This document shows, piece after piece, positions 33,977 to 45,669 of a DNA stretch of 48,088 nucleotides. The position numbers were made by a program, and so were the translations under genes. The notes under the pieces are model-generated. The model saw only the letters and a list, made by a program, of their open reading frames with translations. It was not told where the DNA came from and did not search any database. Source of the DNA: an uncultured Caulobacter sp. (GTDB lineage Bacteria; Pseudomonadota; Alphaproteobacteria; Caulobacterales; Caulobacteraceae); assembly GCF_947036865.1 (NCBI RefSeq), contig NZ_CAMQSF010000029.1:1-48088 (forward strand), written 5' to 3'. Position 1 is the stretch's first letter, and each line of letters starts with the position of its first letter.

Positions 33977-35068
33977 CTAAGCCGCCGTCGCTTCGAAGCC
34001 CTTGCGCAGCTCGGCTTCGTCCAGATCGCGGCCGATGAACACCATGCGGCTGTAGCGCTTGTCCTTGTCGGTCCACTCGCGCTGGAAGTCGCCTTCCAGG
34101 ATCATGTGCACGGCCTGGAAGACCAGGCGCTTGTTCTCGCCCTTCACGTCGATGATGCCCTTGGCTCGCAGGATGTCGGGGCCGCGGGTCGCCAGGAGGT
34201 CGTTGAGCCAGGCGGTGATCTTCTGGCCGTCGACCGGCTTGTCCAAGGTCAGGGAGATCCCCTTCACGCCGTCATCGTGGATGTCGCTCTTGTCGTCGTG
34301 ATGGTGATCATGGCCGTGATGGTGGTGGTCATGATCGTGATGATGATGATCGTGGCCGCAGTGTTCGTCGTGCACGTGGCCCGGCTCGCCGTGGGCGGGA
34401 TTGAGGAAGTCCGGCTCCAGTTCGGTGATCCGGTCCAGGTCGAAACTGTGCTTGCCCAGGATCGCGGTCAGCGGGACGTTCGAACGCTGGGCGCGATGGA
34501 TCGGGGCCAGCGGGTTGATCCGGCGGATGCGGGCCTCGACATGGCGCAGGTCGTCCTCGGAAACGAGGTCGGTCTTGTTCAGCACGATCTGGTCGGCGAA
34601 GGCGATCTGCTCGACCGCCTCCTTGCTGTCGGACAGCCGCAGAAGAATGTGCTTGGCGTCGACCACGGCGGTCACCGAGTCGAGCGCCGTGCGGGCCTTG
34701 ACGTCATCGTCGACGAAGAAGGTCTGGGCCACCGGGCCGGGATCGGCCAGGCCCGTGGTCTCGACGATGATGGCGTCGAAGCCGCCCTTCCGCTTCATCA
34801 GGCCCTGGAGCACCCGGATCAGGTCGCCGCGCACCGTGCAGCAGACGCAGCCGTTGTTCATCTCGAACACTTCCTCGTCCGCGCCGACCACCAGGTCGTT
34901 GTCGATGCCGACCTCGCCGAACTCGTTGACGATCACGGCGTAGCGCTTGCCGTGCTCCTCGGTGAGGATGCGGTTGAGAAGCGTGGTCTTGCCGGCGCCG
35001 AGATAGCCGGTCAGCACGGTGACGGGGATCTTGCCGGACGCGGCTGCCGAGGACGTGTCTTGGGTCAT
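33977..35068 (-). CDS. COG0523 (CobW/ZNG1-like) GTPase with His-rich metal-binding stretch
   Basis: A 363-residue cytosolic P-loop GTPase. Walker A is GYLGAGKTT (about 21-29), the family's metal-binding CxCC is GCVCC (about 73-77), and the G4 motif is NKTD (about 164-167). A striking stretch with about 19 histidines lies near 226-265 ([20 protein letters not shown] and onward). The CobW C-terminal domain follows ([10 protein letters not shown] to the end). Such proteins hand zinc to client enzymes under shortage. The gene lies 94 bp downstream of a NicO/RcnA-like membrane protein whose promoter has a Zur-like box. A Zur-regulated GTPase of this type (ZrpW) is reported in C. crescentus; identity with it is inferred, not shown. 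Confidence 0.9.
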   Translation of the reverse strand: MTQDTSSAAASGKIPVTVLTGYLGAGKTTLLNRILTEEHGKRYAVIVNEFGEVGIDNDLVVGADEEVFEMNNGCVCCTVRGDLIRVLQGLMKRKGGFDAIIVETTGLADPGPVAQTFFVDDDVKARTALDSVTAVVDAKHILLRLSDSKEAVEQIAFADQIVLNKTDLVSEDDLRHVEARIRRINPLAPIHRAQRSNVPLTAILGKHSFDLDRITELEPDFLNPAHGEPGHVHDEHCGHDHHHHDHDHHHHGHDHHHDDKSDIHDDGVKGISLTLDKPVDGQKITAWLNDLLATRGPDILRAKGIIDVKGENKRLVFQAVHMILEGDFQREWTDKDKRYSRMVFIGRDLDEAELRKGFEATAA

Positions 35069-35132
35069 GGCCGCTATGTAGGCGTTCGGAGACCCGAGTA
35101 AAACCACCGATCGCCGGTCCTGAATCCGTTCT

Positions 35133-35148
35133 CCCCGCGAAAGCGGGG
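35133..35148. repeat. Single small hairpin between the COG0523 gene and the membrane protein gene
   Basis: CCCCGC/GCGGGG with a GAAA loop, preceded by TTCT and followed by ATGGTCGGTGAAG. It resembles a dispersed Caulobacter intergenic hairpin and lies in the 94-bp gap of the putative zinc unit. Confidence 0.6.
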
Positions 35149-35162
35149 ATGGTCGGTGAAGC

Positions 35163-35792
35163 TCAGAGCTCCAGGAACGCGACGCCGGCCCCCATGGCGA
35201 TCAGCGCCAGGCCCAGGATCGTCGACTCGTAGCGGGCGACCTTCTCCAGGCCCAGGCGCCGCACGCCGGCCAGGCTGAGCGTCGTGAACAGCAGCATGCC
35301 GGTGGCCGTGGCCGTCATCAGCACGGCGCTGAGCGCGGCGAAGCCGGTCCAGCCGTGCTTCACGCCCGCCAGATAGATCGGCAGGAAGGCCTCGCAGGGA
35401 GACAGGGTCAGCAGCACCACCAGGGCCAGGATGGCGGCGCGGTCCGAAGCGTAGCGGCGGGTCGTCACGTCGCCCTCGCCGTGATCGTGTCGGCCGCGCC
35501 AGAGATAGAAGAGTCCCAGGCCCATCATCAGCGCGCCGACGCCCCAGCCGAAATAGTCGCCCAGGCGCGGCTGCACGGCGAGGCCGGCCCCGACCAGGCC
35601 AAGGCCCAGCAGGATGGTGAAGGCCACGTGGCCGAGGCCCGCCAGCGCCGTGACGCTCAGCGTCTTGCTCGCCGACCAGTGCTGGCCGCGCCCCACCAGG
35701 ACGAACGGCAGCCAATGGGTCGGCAGGGCCGCGTGGAGGAAGGCGACCGCGAAGCCGGTGACGGCGATCGGAGCAAGGAGCGTCGGGTTCAC
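35163..35792 (-). CDS. NicO/RcnA- or TauE-like polytopic membrane protein
   Basis: A 209-residue inner-membrane protein with six predicted TM segments. The first TM holds [13 protein letters not shown]; histidines recur in [10 protein letters not shown] and the cytosolic loop [24 protein letters not shown] (about 130-144) resembles the Ser-Pro-Cys signature of DsbD/RcnA-type LysE-superfamily transporters. The start is GTG at 35792. It sits between a Zur-like box and a His-rich COG0523 GTPase gene, so a role in zinc (or another divalent metal) movement is likely but inferred. It does not match a named family well enough for a gene symbol. Confidence 0.75.
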   Translation of the reverse strand: MNPTLLAPIAVTGFAVAFLHAALPTHWLPFVLVGRGQHWSASKTLSVTALAGLGHVAFTILLGLGLVGAGLAVQPRLGDYFGWGVGALMMGLGLFYLWRGRHDHGEGDVTTRRYASDRAAILALVVLLTLSPCEAFLPIYLAGVKHGWTGFAALSAVLMTATATGMLLFTTLSLAGVRRLGLEKVARYESTILGLALIAMGAGVAFLEL

Positions 35793-35807
35793 GCCGATGG
35801 CTATAGC

Positions 35808-35824
35808 GTGTTATAAAGTAACAC
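35808..35824. promoter_or_regulatory. Zur-like operator
   Basis: GTGTTATAAAGTAACAC has 6-bp perfect arms (GTGTTA/TAACAC) around TAAAG. Its 15-base core matches 13 positions of the Zur-type pattern TGTTATAnTATAACA. It ends 16 bases before the start of the membrane protein gene on the minus strand, a position where a bound repressor would block transcription. The rplU promoter is 66 bp away on the other side. Confidence 0.55.
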
Positions 35825-35889
35825 ACCAGAAGTTCTTGCGGCCTCGGCCGGGCAAATGACTTCAGGGCGGGGAATCCGCCGCGACGGCG

Positions 35890-35917
35890 TTGACTCTCGG
35901 GCCTTGGGCTGTATAAG
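35890..35917 (+). promoter_or_regulatory. Predicted promoter of rplU-rpmA
   Basis: TTGACT (35890-35895) and TATAAG (35912-35917) with a 16-base spacer lie 78 bp before the rplU ATG, giving a leader of about 70 bases. Confidence 0.6.
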
Positions 35918-35929
35918 TCGCGCCCTCTT

Positions 35930-35954
35930 CGCCCGCCGGGTTTCCGAGCGGGCG
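35930..35954 (+). promoter_or_regulatory. Hairpin in the rplU mRNA leader
   Basis: CGCCCGC (35930-35936) and GCGGGCG (35948-35954) form a perfect 7-bp stem with an 11-base loop inside the predicted 5' leader of rplU. There is no T-tract after it, so it is not a terminator. It could be a ribosomal-protein leader used in feedback control; this is inferred only from position and structure. Confidence 0.4.
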
Positions 35955-35995
35955 TTCCCTATTTTGCGAACGCACGTTTTTAAGGCGCTAAACCT

Positions 35996-36574
35996 ATGTA
36001 CGCGGTGATCAAAACCGGCGGCAAGCAGTACCGGGTTCAAGCCGGCGACCTGCTGGTGGTCGAAAAGCTTGAAGGTGAACCCGGCGCGGCCGTGGCCTTC
36101 AATGAAGTCCTGATGCTTGGCGAAGGCGAGGCCGTGACGGTCGGCGCCCCTCTCGTGGACGGCGCCGTCGTCACGGGCGCCCTGATCGAAACCCGCAAGG
36201 GCGAGAAGGTGAAGATCTTCAAGAAGATCCGCCGTCAGGGCTATCGCCGCACCCGCGGTCACCGCCAGTTCGAATCCGTCGTGCGCGTCACGTCGGTCGC
36301 CGGCGCCGGTCAGGAAGCCAAGTGGGAAGGGTCGATCGACCTGACCCCGAAGGTCATCCTGGACGCCCGCGCTCGCGGCCTGGGCGACGCCGCCGTGCCC
36401 TTCACCGCGCCGGCCGCCATCGAAGCGACCCCGGTCGCCACGAAGGCCAGCAAGGCCAGCCCGAAGGTCGAGGCCGCCGTCGTCGAACACGCCGACCCGG
36501 TCGCCGAAGCCGCCCCGAAGAAGAAGGCCGCCCCTAAGAAGGCCGCCGCCAAGACGGAGGAAGGCGAAGCCTAA
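35996..36574 (+). CDS. rplU: Large ribosomal subunit protein bL21, with long C-terminal extension
   Basis: Residues 1-102 are ordinary L21: MYAVIKTGGKQYRVQAGDLL and IFKKIRRQGYRRTRGHRQ. The remaining 90 residues are an extension: a segment with SIDLTPKVILDARARGLGD, then low-complexity Ala/Lys/Pro sequence (ATKASKASPKVEAAV, APKKKAAPKKAAAK). E. coli L21 has 103 residues, so this protein is nearly double. Such tails occur in alphaproteobacterial L21 proteins; the role is unknown. The gene is first of the rplU-rpmA operon, 30 bp before rpmA. Confidence 0.96.
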   Translation: MYAVIKTGGKQYRVQAGDLLVVEKLEGEPGAAVAFNEVLMLGEGEAVTVGAPLVDGAVVTGALIETRKGEKVKIFKKIRRQGYRRTRGHRQFESVVRVTSVAGAGQEAKWEGSIDLTPKVILDARARGLGDAAVPFTAPAAIEATPVATKASKASPKVEAAVVEHADPVAEAAPKKKAAPKKAAAKTEEGEA

Positions 36575-36604
36575 GGGCGACGCCTTCTAAGGTAGGAGAG
36601 CAAG

Positions 36605-36874
36605 ATGGCTCACAAGAAATCCGGCGGCTCGTCCAGCAACGGTCGCGACTCAGAGTCGAAGCGCCTTGGCGTGAAGAAGTTCGGCGGCGAGAAGGTTCTG
36701 GCCGGCAACATCCTCGTGCGTCAGCGCGGCACCAAGTTCTACCCGGGTTCGGGCGTGGGCATGGGCAAGGATCACACCCTCTTCGCGCTCGTGCAGGGCG
36801 CGGTGGGCTTCGTGACCAAGAAGCACAACCGCACCTACGTGACCGTGACCCCGTCCGCTCAGCCGGCCGAGTAA
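36605..36874 (+). CDS. rpmA: Large ribosomal subunit protein bL27
   Basis: The 89-residue L27 lies near the peptidyl-transferase centre of the 50S subunit. The start [20 protein letters not shown] is characteristic, and the N-terminus is the directly encoded mature form, with no Firmicute-type leader to cleave. [18 protein letters not shown] follows. AGGAG lies eight bases before the ATG. It is cotranscribed with rplU and followed by two hairpins, the second a clear terminator. Confidence 0.97.
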   Translation: MAHKKSGGSSSNGRDSESKRLGVKKFGGEKVLAGNILVRQRGTKFYPGSGVGMGKDHTLFALVQGAVGFVTKKHNRTYVTVTPSAQPAE

Positions 36875-36905
36875 GCACGATCCAAGGTTCTTTCGGATCG
36901 TGCTT
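36873..36905 (+). repeat. Perfect 11-bp hairpin overlapping the rpmA stop
   Basis: AAGCACGATCC (36873-36883) and GGATCGTGCTT (36895-36905) pair without mismatch around an 11-base loop. The left arm includes the last two bases of the rpmA stop codon. There is no T-tract, so it is more likely a 3'-end stabiliser than a terminator. Confidence 0.7.
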
Positions 36906-36937
36906 CGACAAGAAGACGATCCGGACAGACGATCTCG

Positions 36938-36977
36938 AGCGGGGAGTCCGGAACGCCGGGCTCCCCGCTTTTGTTTT
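36938..36977 (+). terminator. Rho-independent terminator of rplU-rpmA
   Basis: AGCGGGGAG (36938-36946) and CTCCCCGCT (36961-36969) form a 9-bp stem closed by a smaller CCG/CGG stem, followed by TTTGTTTT. Confidence 0.9.
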
Positions 36978-37058
36978 GTCTCGCCGCCGTAACAGGACTC
37001 GCCACGGCGGCGTCACGGTCCCGCTTCAAGAGGGCCGGAGGAACCTTGGGAGGCGCCG

Positions 37059-37592
37059 ATGTGCGTCATCGAACAGAGACCCGTCATCGAGACCGAGCGG
37101 CTGACGCTGCGCGCGCCGCTTCGCCAGGACATCGAGCGCGTGGCGGCGTTCTGCGTCGACCATGACGTCGCGCGGATGACCACGCGCATGCCCTCGCCCT
37201 ACACCCGCGCCCACGCCGAGGATTTCGTGGCCCGCTGCGGAACCCAGGACCGCGCGCGCGACAACACCTTCGCCATCGAACTGGCCGACGAGGGCCTGAT
37301 CGGCGTCGTCGGGCTGTTCACCCACGCCGAGGGCCAGGTGGAGATGGGCTACTGGATCGGCCGGCCCTATTGGGGGCGAGGCTACGCCACCGAGGCGGCC
37401 AGGGGCGCGCTCGACTGGGCGCGCGCGGCCTGGAAGAAGCGCTATGTCACCGCCGGCCACTTCGCCGACAACGACGCCTCGGGCCGCGTGCTGATCAAGG
37501 CGGGCTTCCTCTACACCGGCGTCGTCGAGCACAAGCCGTCGATCGCGCGCGGCGCGCCGGCCGCGACGCGGATGATGGTGTGGCTGGCCTAG
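37059..37592 (+). CDS. GNAT family N-acetyltransferase
   Basis: A 177-residue RimJ/RimL-type acetyltransferase. VIETERLTLRAPLRQDIERV opens the fold; the acetyl-CoA motif is GRPYWGRGYATEAARGALDWA (about 103-123, GRGYATEA). GFLYTGVVEH near the end is the last strand region. GGGAGG lies seven bases upstream of the ATG. It sits between rpmA and obgE, so it might modify a ribosomal or assembly protein, but that is only inference from position. It converges on the next gene with a gap of seven bases. Confidence 0.88.
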   Translation: MCVIEQRPVIETERLTLRAPLRQDIERVAAFCVDHDVARMTTRMPSPYTRAHAEDFVARCGTQDRARDNTFAIELADEGLIGVVGLFTHAEGQVEMGYWIGRPYWGRGYATEAARGALDWARAAWKKRYVTAGHFADNDASGRVLIKAGFLYTGVVEHKPSIARGAPAATRMMVWLA

Positions 37593-37599
37593 GGCCCCC

Positions 37600-40958
<3,359 letters not shown>

Positions 40959-40965
40959 ACAACAG

Positions 40966-41100
40966 ACCCGATCTCCCCGGCGAACGTCGGGACCCAGATC
41001 GAACCCACGAGCGCTCCCATAAGATCTTCGCGATATTGATCGCGAACACCCCAACCTCGCCGGGTGGATCTGGGCCCCGGCGTTCGCCGGGGAAATCGGG
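40966..41100. repeat. Family A hairpin repeat pair between proB and ubiD
   Basis: The left unit has CCCCGGC and a GTCGGGA right arm (loop GAAC, one imperfect position), then CCCAGATC (to 41000). The right inverted unit (41068-41100) has CCCCGGC/GCCGGGG and the same tag. Between them, TTCGCGAT/ATCGCGAA (41027-41046) form a further perfect 8-bp hairpin. It lies between two genes in the same direction. Confidence 0.85.
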
Positions 41101-41160
41101 GGTTAGGGTTCAGTTCTAGACCCACCCAGTCTAGGGTCCGCCGCGTTCCCAGGAGCTCCC

Positions 41161-42693
41161 ATGGCCTACCGTTCCCTTCGCGAATTCATCGATGTCCTGG
41201 AGGCCAAGGGCGAGCTGGTGCGGGTCAAGGAGCCGGTTTCCAGCGTGCTGGAGATGACCGAGATCCAGACCCGCCTGCTGGCGACCGGCGGACCGGCGGT
41301 GCTGTTCGAGCACGTGCTGCTGCCCGACGGCTCGCGCTCGGAAATGCCGGCCCTGGCCAACCTGTTCGGCACGGTCAAGCGGGTAGCCATGGGCGTGACG
41401 CTGGGCGGCGAGCCGCGCGAGACCGCCGGCGAGCTGCGCGAGGTCGGCGAACTCTTGGCGTTCCTGCGCCAGCCGGCGCCGCCCAAGGGGCTGAAGGACG
41501 CCCTCGACATGCTGCCGCTCGCCAAGACCGTCATGGCCATGCGTCCGGGGACGGTGAAGAAGGCGCCCGTGCAGGAGGTCGTCCTGACCGGCGATCAGAT
41601 CGACCTGACCAGGCTGCCGGTCCAGACCTGCTGGCCGGGCGAGCCCGCGCCGCTGATCACCTGGCCGCTGGTGGTGACCAAGGGCCCCGGCAAGGACCGC
41701 GAGGACGACTTCAATCTCGGCATCTACCGCATGCAGGTGCTGGGCAAGGATCGTTGCATCATGCGCTGGCTGGCCCACCGTGGCGGCGCCCAGCACTACG
41801 CCCGTCACAAGAAGTCGGGCACGCGCGAGCCCCTGCCCGCCTGCGCCGTGCTGGGCGCCGATCCCGGCACGATCCTGGCGGCCGTGACGCCGGTGCCCGA
41901 CACCCTGTCGGAATACCAGTTCGCCGGCCTGCTGCGCGGGGCCAAGGTCGATCTCGTCCCGGCCAAGACCGTGCCGCTGATGGTCCCGGCCCACGCCGAG
42001 ATCGTCATCGAGGGCCACGTCCTCTTGGACGAGTACGCCGACGAAGGGCCGTACGGCGACCACACCGGCTACTACAACAGCGTCGAGAAGTTCCCGGTCT
42101 TCCAGGTGACCGCGATCACCATGCGCAAGAACCCGATCTACCTGACCACCTTCACTGGCCGGCCGCCGGACGAGCCCAGCGTGCTGGGCGAGGCGCTGAA
42201 CGAGGTGTTCATTCCGCTGATCCGCCAGCAGTTCCCCGAGATCGTCGACTTCTGGCTGCCGCCCGAGGGCTGCAGCTACCGCATCGCCGTGGTGTCGATG
42301 AAGAAGGCCTATCCGGGCCACGCCAAGCGCGTGATGCTGGGCGTCTGGAGCTATCTGCGCCAGTTCATGTACACCAAGTGGGTGATCGTCGTGGACCACG
42401 ACATCAACGCCCGCGACTGGAAGGACGTGATGTGGGCGATCAGCACCAAGATGGACCCGGCGCGGGACATCACCGTGATCGAGCACACCCCGATCGACTA
42501 TCTGGACTTCGCCTCGCCCGAGAGCGGCCTAGGTTCCAAGATCGGCCTCGACGCCACCGACAAGTGGCCGCCCGAGACCAAGCGCGAATGGGGCCAGGAG
42601 ATCCGCATGGACCAGGCCGTGGTCGACGCGGTCAGCGAGAAGTGGGCGCGCCTGGGCTTGCCGGGTGACGGGAAGCCGATCTGGAAGAAATAG
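41161..42693 (+). CDS. ubiD: UbiD family decarboxylase (4-hydroxy-3-polyprenylbenzoate decarboxylase)
   Basis: A 510-residue prenylated-FMN-dependent decarboxylase of ubiquinone synthesis, close to E. coli UbiD in length. Landmarks are [21 protein letters not shown] at the N-terminus (quoted within limit), [45 protein letters not shown] (about 181-210) and [13 protein letters not shown] (about 289-301), where the conserved acidic residues and His of the active site sit. AGGAG lies about six bases before the ATG. UbiX, which makes the cofactor, is not in the window. The gene is the first in a run of plus-strand genes. Confidence 0.95.
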   Translation: MAYRSLREFIDVLEAKGELVRVKEPVSSVLEMTEIQTRLLATGGPAVLFEHVLLPDGSRSEMPALANLFGTVKRVAMGVTLGGEPRETAGELREVGELLAFLRQPAPPKGLKDALDMLPLAKTVMAMRPGTVKKAPVQEVVLTGDQIDLTRLPVQTCWPGEPAPLITWPLVVTKGPGKDREDDFNLGIYRMQVLGKDRCIMRWLAHRGGAQHYARHKKSGTREPLPACAVLGADPGTILAAVTPVPDTLSEYQFAGLLRGAKVDLVPAKTVPLMVPAHAEIVIEGHVLLDEYADEGPYGDHTGYYNSVEKFPVFQVTAITMRKNPIYLTTFTGRPPDEPSVLGEALNEVFIPLIRQQFPEIVDFWLPPEGCSYRIAVVSMKKAYPGHAKRVMLGVWSYLRQFMYTKWVIVVDHDINARDWKDVMWAISTKMDPARDITVIEHTPIDYLDFASPESGLGSKIGLDATDKWPPETKREWGQEIRMDQAVVDAVSEKWARLGLPGDGKPIWKK

Positions 42694-42708
42694 CCGTCCC
42701 ATGTTATT

Positions 42709-42726
42709 ACTCCGTTGCAACGGAGT
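42709..42726. promoter_or_regulatory. 18-bp perfect palindrome, probable mazEF operator
   Basis: ACTCCGTTGCAACGGAGT is fully self-complementary and ends five bases before the antitoxin ATG. Its right arm contains CGGAG, the only plausible Shine-Dalgarno. TGTTAT at 42702-42707 directly before it is a possible -10 element. Binding of the MazE-like protein here would block both transcription and, in RNA, access to the ribosome site. Confidence 0.7.
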
Positions 42727-42731
42727 CCGTC

Positions 42732-42992
42732 ATGTCCTCGGCTATTCGCAAGATCGGCAATTCAGCGGGGGTTATCATCCCCAAGCCGGTGCTGGAGACG
42801 CTCGGCGCCAAGCTGGGCGACCGTATCGACTTCGTGGCGGAGGATGGTCGCGTTTTCCTGACGCCGGTTAAGGCCGACCCTCGCGAAGGCTGGGAAGAAG
42901 CCGCCAAGGCGATCGCCGCCGAGGGCTTGACCGAGGAGGAGCGGAAGTGGCTCGACGCGCCGCTGACCGACGATGAGGACTGGGTTTGGTAG
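42732..42992 (+). CDS. AbrB/MazE family antitoxin
   Basis: An 86-residue antitoxin. The N-terminal swapped-hairpin AbrB domain is clear: SAIRKIGNSAGVIIPKPVLETLGAKLGDRI (about 3-32; GNSAGVIIP is the MazE hallmark). The acidic C-terminal tail (LTEEERKWLDAPLTDDEDWVW) is the toxin-binding part. It has its own palindromic operator just upstream, and its stop overlaps the toxin start by seven bases. Confidence 0.9.
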   Translation: MSSAIRKIGNSAGVIIPKPVLETLGAKLGDRIDFVAEDGRVFLTPVKADPREGWEEAAKAIAAEGLTEEERKWLDAPLTDDEDWVW

Positions 42993-43303
42993 CGCGCGGC
43001 GATATCTGGCTGGTCCGGCTGGATCCCACCGCCGGCGGCGAGATCAAGAAGACCCGTCCGTGCGTGGTCGTGTCCCCTGACGGCCTGAATCATCTCCCCG
43101 TCCACCTCATCGTGCCGATGACGACGGGCAGCCGTCCGTCGCCGTTCCGGCCGACCGTGGAGTTCGCCGGACGACACGGCCTTCTACTGCCCGATCAGAT
43201 CAAGTCCGTCGCCCGCGAGCGTATGCTCCGCAAGATCGGCGTTTTGGACCCTGCGGCGCTTTCACAGCTGTTGGACGTACTGCGGCGCGTGTTCGAAGAC
43301 TGA
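42986..43303 (+). CDS. MazF/PemK family toxin (endoribonuclease)
   Basis: A 105-residue toxin. RGDIWLVRLDPTAGGEIKKTRPCVVVSPDGLN (about 4-35) is the conserved MazF start with the catalytic Arg near 24; VPMTTGSRPSPFRP and LLLPDQIKSVARERM with the conserved Ser/Thr and Gln-x-Lys follow. The start is TTG at 42986, inside the antitoxin gene, which should lower toxin yield relative to antitoxin. No ATG is available before conserved sequence. It is expected to cleave mRNA at short sequence sites; specificity is not predictable here. Confidence 0.9.
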   Translation: MVARGDIWLVRLDPTAGGEIKKTRPCVVVSPDGLNHLPVHLIVPMTTGSRPSPFRPTVEFAGRHGLLLPDQIKSVARERMLRKIGVLDPAALSQLLDVLRRVFED

Positions 43304-43362
43304 CACCCCGCCCCCCGCCTTGGTACGGTCGACCGATTGTCGCCTTGTCAAAGAGTCCCGCC

Positions 43363-45138
43363 ATGTCCCAAACGCCACCGCCCAAAGCCCCCTGGGACAA
43401 GCCCTTCCTGCCGCCGGCCCCGCCGTGGCAGGGCGCCAGCCAGGCGCTGCTGCGGGACGCGTCCAATCCGTGGGTGACGCCGTTCGAGGCCGACGCCGAG
43501 CATGACTTCTCGCCGAACTACGCCGACACCCGCGCCTGGTTCGACCGGCTGGAAGCGGCGTCCGACCTGATCCGGATCGAGCCGTTCGGGACCTCGCCGC
43601 AGGGCCGCGAGATCTATGCCGTCATCGCCAGCAAGGACGGCGCGACCCTTGATCCCGCGAAGCCGCTGCTGCTGGTCCAGTGCGGCATCCACCCCGGCGA
43701 GATCGACGGCAAGGACGCCGGCATGATGCTGCTGCGGGACATGGCGTTTCACGGCAAGGACGGCCTGCTGGACCAGGTCAACCTGGTCCTGATCCCGATC
43801 CTGTCCGTCGACGGCCATGAGCGCTCGGGTCCGTATTCCCGCCCCAACCAGCGCGGGCCGCGCATACAGGGCTGGCGGAACACGGCGACCAACCAGAACC
43901 TGAACCGCGACTTTCTCAAGCTGGACCAGCCGGAGATGCGGGCGCTGAAGCGCCTGCAGGCCAGGTACAAGGCCGATCTCTATGTCGACGTCCACGTCAC
44001 CGACGGCATGGACTACCAGTACGACGTCACCTACGGCTTCAATGGCGAGAACGGCGTCTGGTGTCGCTCGCCCGCCATCGCCGCCTGGCTGGACGGGGTG
44101 CTGAAGCCCGTCATGAACGCCCGCCTGGAGGCCGAGGGGCACATCCCCGGCGAGCTGGTGTTCGGCCTCGACGAGCGTGACCCCAAGGCCGGTCTGAACG
44201 ACGGCGGCCTGGGCGAGCGCTTCTCGAACGGCTGGGGCGCGGCGGCCCACGTGCCGACCATCCTGATCGAGAACCATAGCCTGAAGCCTCACGCCCAGCG
44301 GGTGCTCGGAACCTATGTCTTCATCGAGACGGCCCTGAAGCTTTTGGCCGAGCGGGGCCAGGACCTGCGCGCCGCCATCGCCGCAGACAGCGCCCTGCGG
44401 CCGGCCGAGATCCCGGCCAATTTCGTCTCGGACGACCAGCCCAGCCACACGCGCGCCTTCAAGGCCATTCGCTACGAGATGTACGACAGCCCCGCCTCGG
44501 GCCGCCGGGAAGTGCGCTGGCTGGGCGAGGCCGATCCGGAGCTCTGGAGGCTCCCGTTCCACGGCTCGCACCCGACCCTGACGCTCAAGCGCCCCGTCGC
44601 CTACTATGTGCCCAGCTACCGCGCCGACCTGATCGAGCGCCTGGCCCTGCACGGCGTCGCCTTCGAGACCCTGACCGAGGACAGGACCGTCGAGGTCGAG
44701 ATGATCCGGCTGATCGACCCCAGGCTGGCCGACCGCGCCAACGAGGGTCACGTCCAGGTCAGCGTCGAGCAAGTCGCGACCGAGAGGCGGCCTTGGACCT
44801 TCCCGAAGGGCTCGGCCCGCGTGCCGACCGACCAGCCGCTGGGCGACCTCGTGGTGCTGTTCCTTGAGCCCCAATCCAGCGAGAGCGTCTTCGCCTGGGG
44901 CATGGTCCCCGAGGTGCTGAGCCGAGTCGAATATATCGAGCCCTACGCCATCGCGCCGCTGGCCGAGGCGATGCTGGCGAACGACCCGGCGCTGAAGGCG
45001 GCGTTCGAGGCCAAGCTGGCCGCCGAGCCGGCCTTCGCCGCCGATGCCGACGCCCGCCTGGCCTGGTTCTACGAGCGCACCCCGTTCTACGACGACCACT
45101 ACCTGCTCTACCCCATCGCCCGCGAAGTCGCCCTATAG
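43363..45138 (+). CDS. M14 family zinc carboxypeptidase-like protein
   Basis: A 591-residue protein without signal peptide. The M14 domain lies at about 50-330: zinc ligands His and Glu in QCGIHPGEIDGKDAG (about 111-125), the third-ligand region in KADLYVDVHVTDG (about 206-218), and the catalytic Glu region in VPTILIENHSLKPH (about 297-310). The roughly 250-residue C-terminal part is of unknown role. The ATG at 43363 is preferred over an upstream TTG. It is the first gene after the mazEF pair. It may cleave peptides or an amide in the cytosol; the substrate is unknown. Confidence 0.87.
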   Translation: MSQTPPPKAPWDKPFLPPAPPWQGASQALLRDASNPWVTPFEADAEHDFSPNYADTRAWFDRLEAASDLIRIEPFGTSPQGREIYAVIASKDGATLDPAKPLLLVQCGIHPGEIDGKDAGMMLLRDMAFHGKDGLLDQVNLVLIPILSVDGHERSGPYSRPNQRGPRIQGWRNTATNQNLNRDFLKLDQPEMRALKRLQARYKADLYVDVHVTDGMDYQYDVTYGFNGENGVWCRSPAIAAWLDGVLKPVMNARLEAEGHIPGELVFGLDERDPKAGLNDGGLGERFSNGWGAAAHVPTILIENHSLKPHAQRVLGTYVFIETALKLLAERGQDLRAAIAADSALRPAEIPANFVSDDQPSHTRAFKAIRYEMYDSPASGRREVRWLGEADPELWRLPFHGSHPTLTLKRPVAYYVPSYRADLIERLALHGVAFETLTEDRTVEVEMIRLIDPRLADRANEGHVQVSVEQVATERRPWTFPKGSARVPTDQPLGDLVVLFLEPQSSESVFAWGMVPEVLSRVEYIEPYAIAPLAEAMLANDPALKAAFEAKLAAEPAFAADADARLAWFYERTPFYDDHYLLYPIAREVAL

Positions 45139-45219
45139 GCGGGCTCGCTTGCCGACCGTATGCGGAAGGCCTCATATGGCCGCTCGCTCGGGGGCGGGCG
45201 CGCTTGGGACTAGGGACTG

Positions 45220-45621
45220 ATGGATACGATCGTTTCGGGCCACGCGGCCGCGTTGTGGGCCGGGCTGCACCTTTTTCTGCTGCTGATCCTGTCGCTGCTG
45301 GTGGTGCGCCTGCGCCAGAAACACAAGGTGGCGCTGGGCGACGAGGGCATCCCCGAACTGGCCCGCGCGATCCGCGCCTTCGGCAACGCCACCGAATATG
45401 TCCCGGCCGGTGTCGCCGCCCTGGCGGTGCTGGCGGTGGCCGGCGCCTCGCCGCTGGCCATCCATGTGGTGGGCTTCGTCCTGTTCGCGGGCCGGGTGGT
45501 TCACGCCGTCGGCCTCTCCAACAGCGGCGGCGCCTCGATCCCGCGCGCGGTCGGCATGGTCTGCACCTGGCTGGCCTACATCTTCGCCGGCGTCGCCCTG
45601 CTGCTGTCGGCGATCGGATAA
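45220..45621 (+). CDS. MAPEG family membrane protein
   Basis: A 133-residue inner-membrane protein with four TM helices. MAPEG features: LRQKHKVALGDEGIPELARAIRAFGNATEYVPAG (about 32-65, with the conserved Arg-Ala-x-x-Asn-x-x-Glu pattern) and the later GRVVHAVGLSN. The family includes glutathione transferases and peroxidases and eicosanoid enzymes in animals; bacterial members are mostly uncharacterised. It lies 81 bp after the M14 gene and 48 bp before pmbA. Confidence 0.9.
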   Translation: MDTIVSGHAAALWAGLHLFLLLILSLLVVRLRQKHKVALGDEGIPELARAIRAFGNATEYVPAGVAALAVLAVAGASPLAIHVVGFVLFAGRVVHAVGLSNSGGASIPRAVGMVCTWLAYIFAGVALLLSAIG

Positions 45622-45669
45622 GGCCGGCCCACGCTTGCCCACGCCGGGGCCCGTCGTCCATAAGACCCC

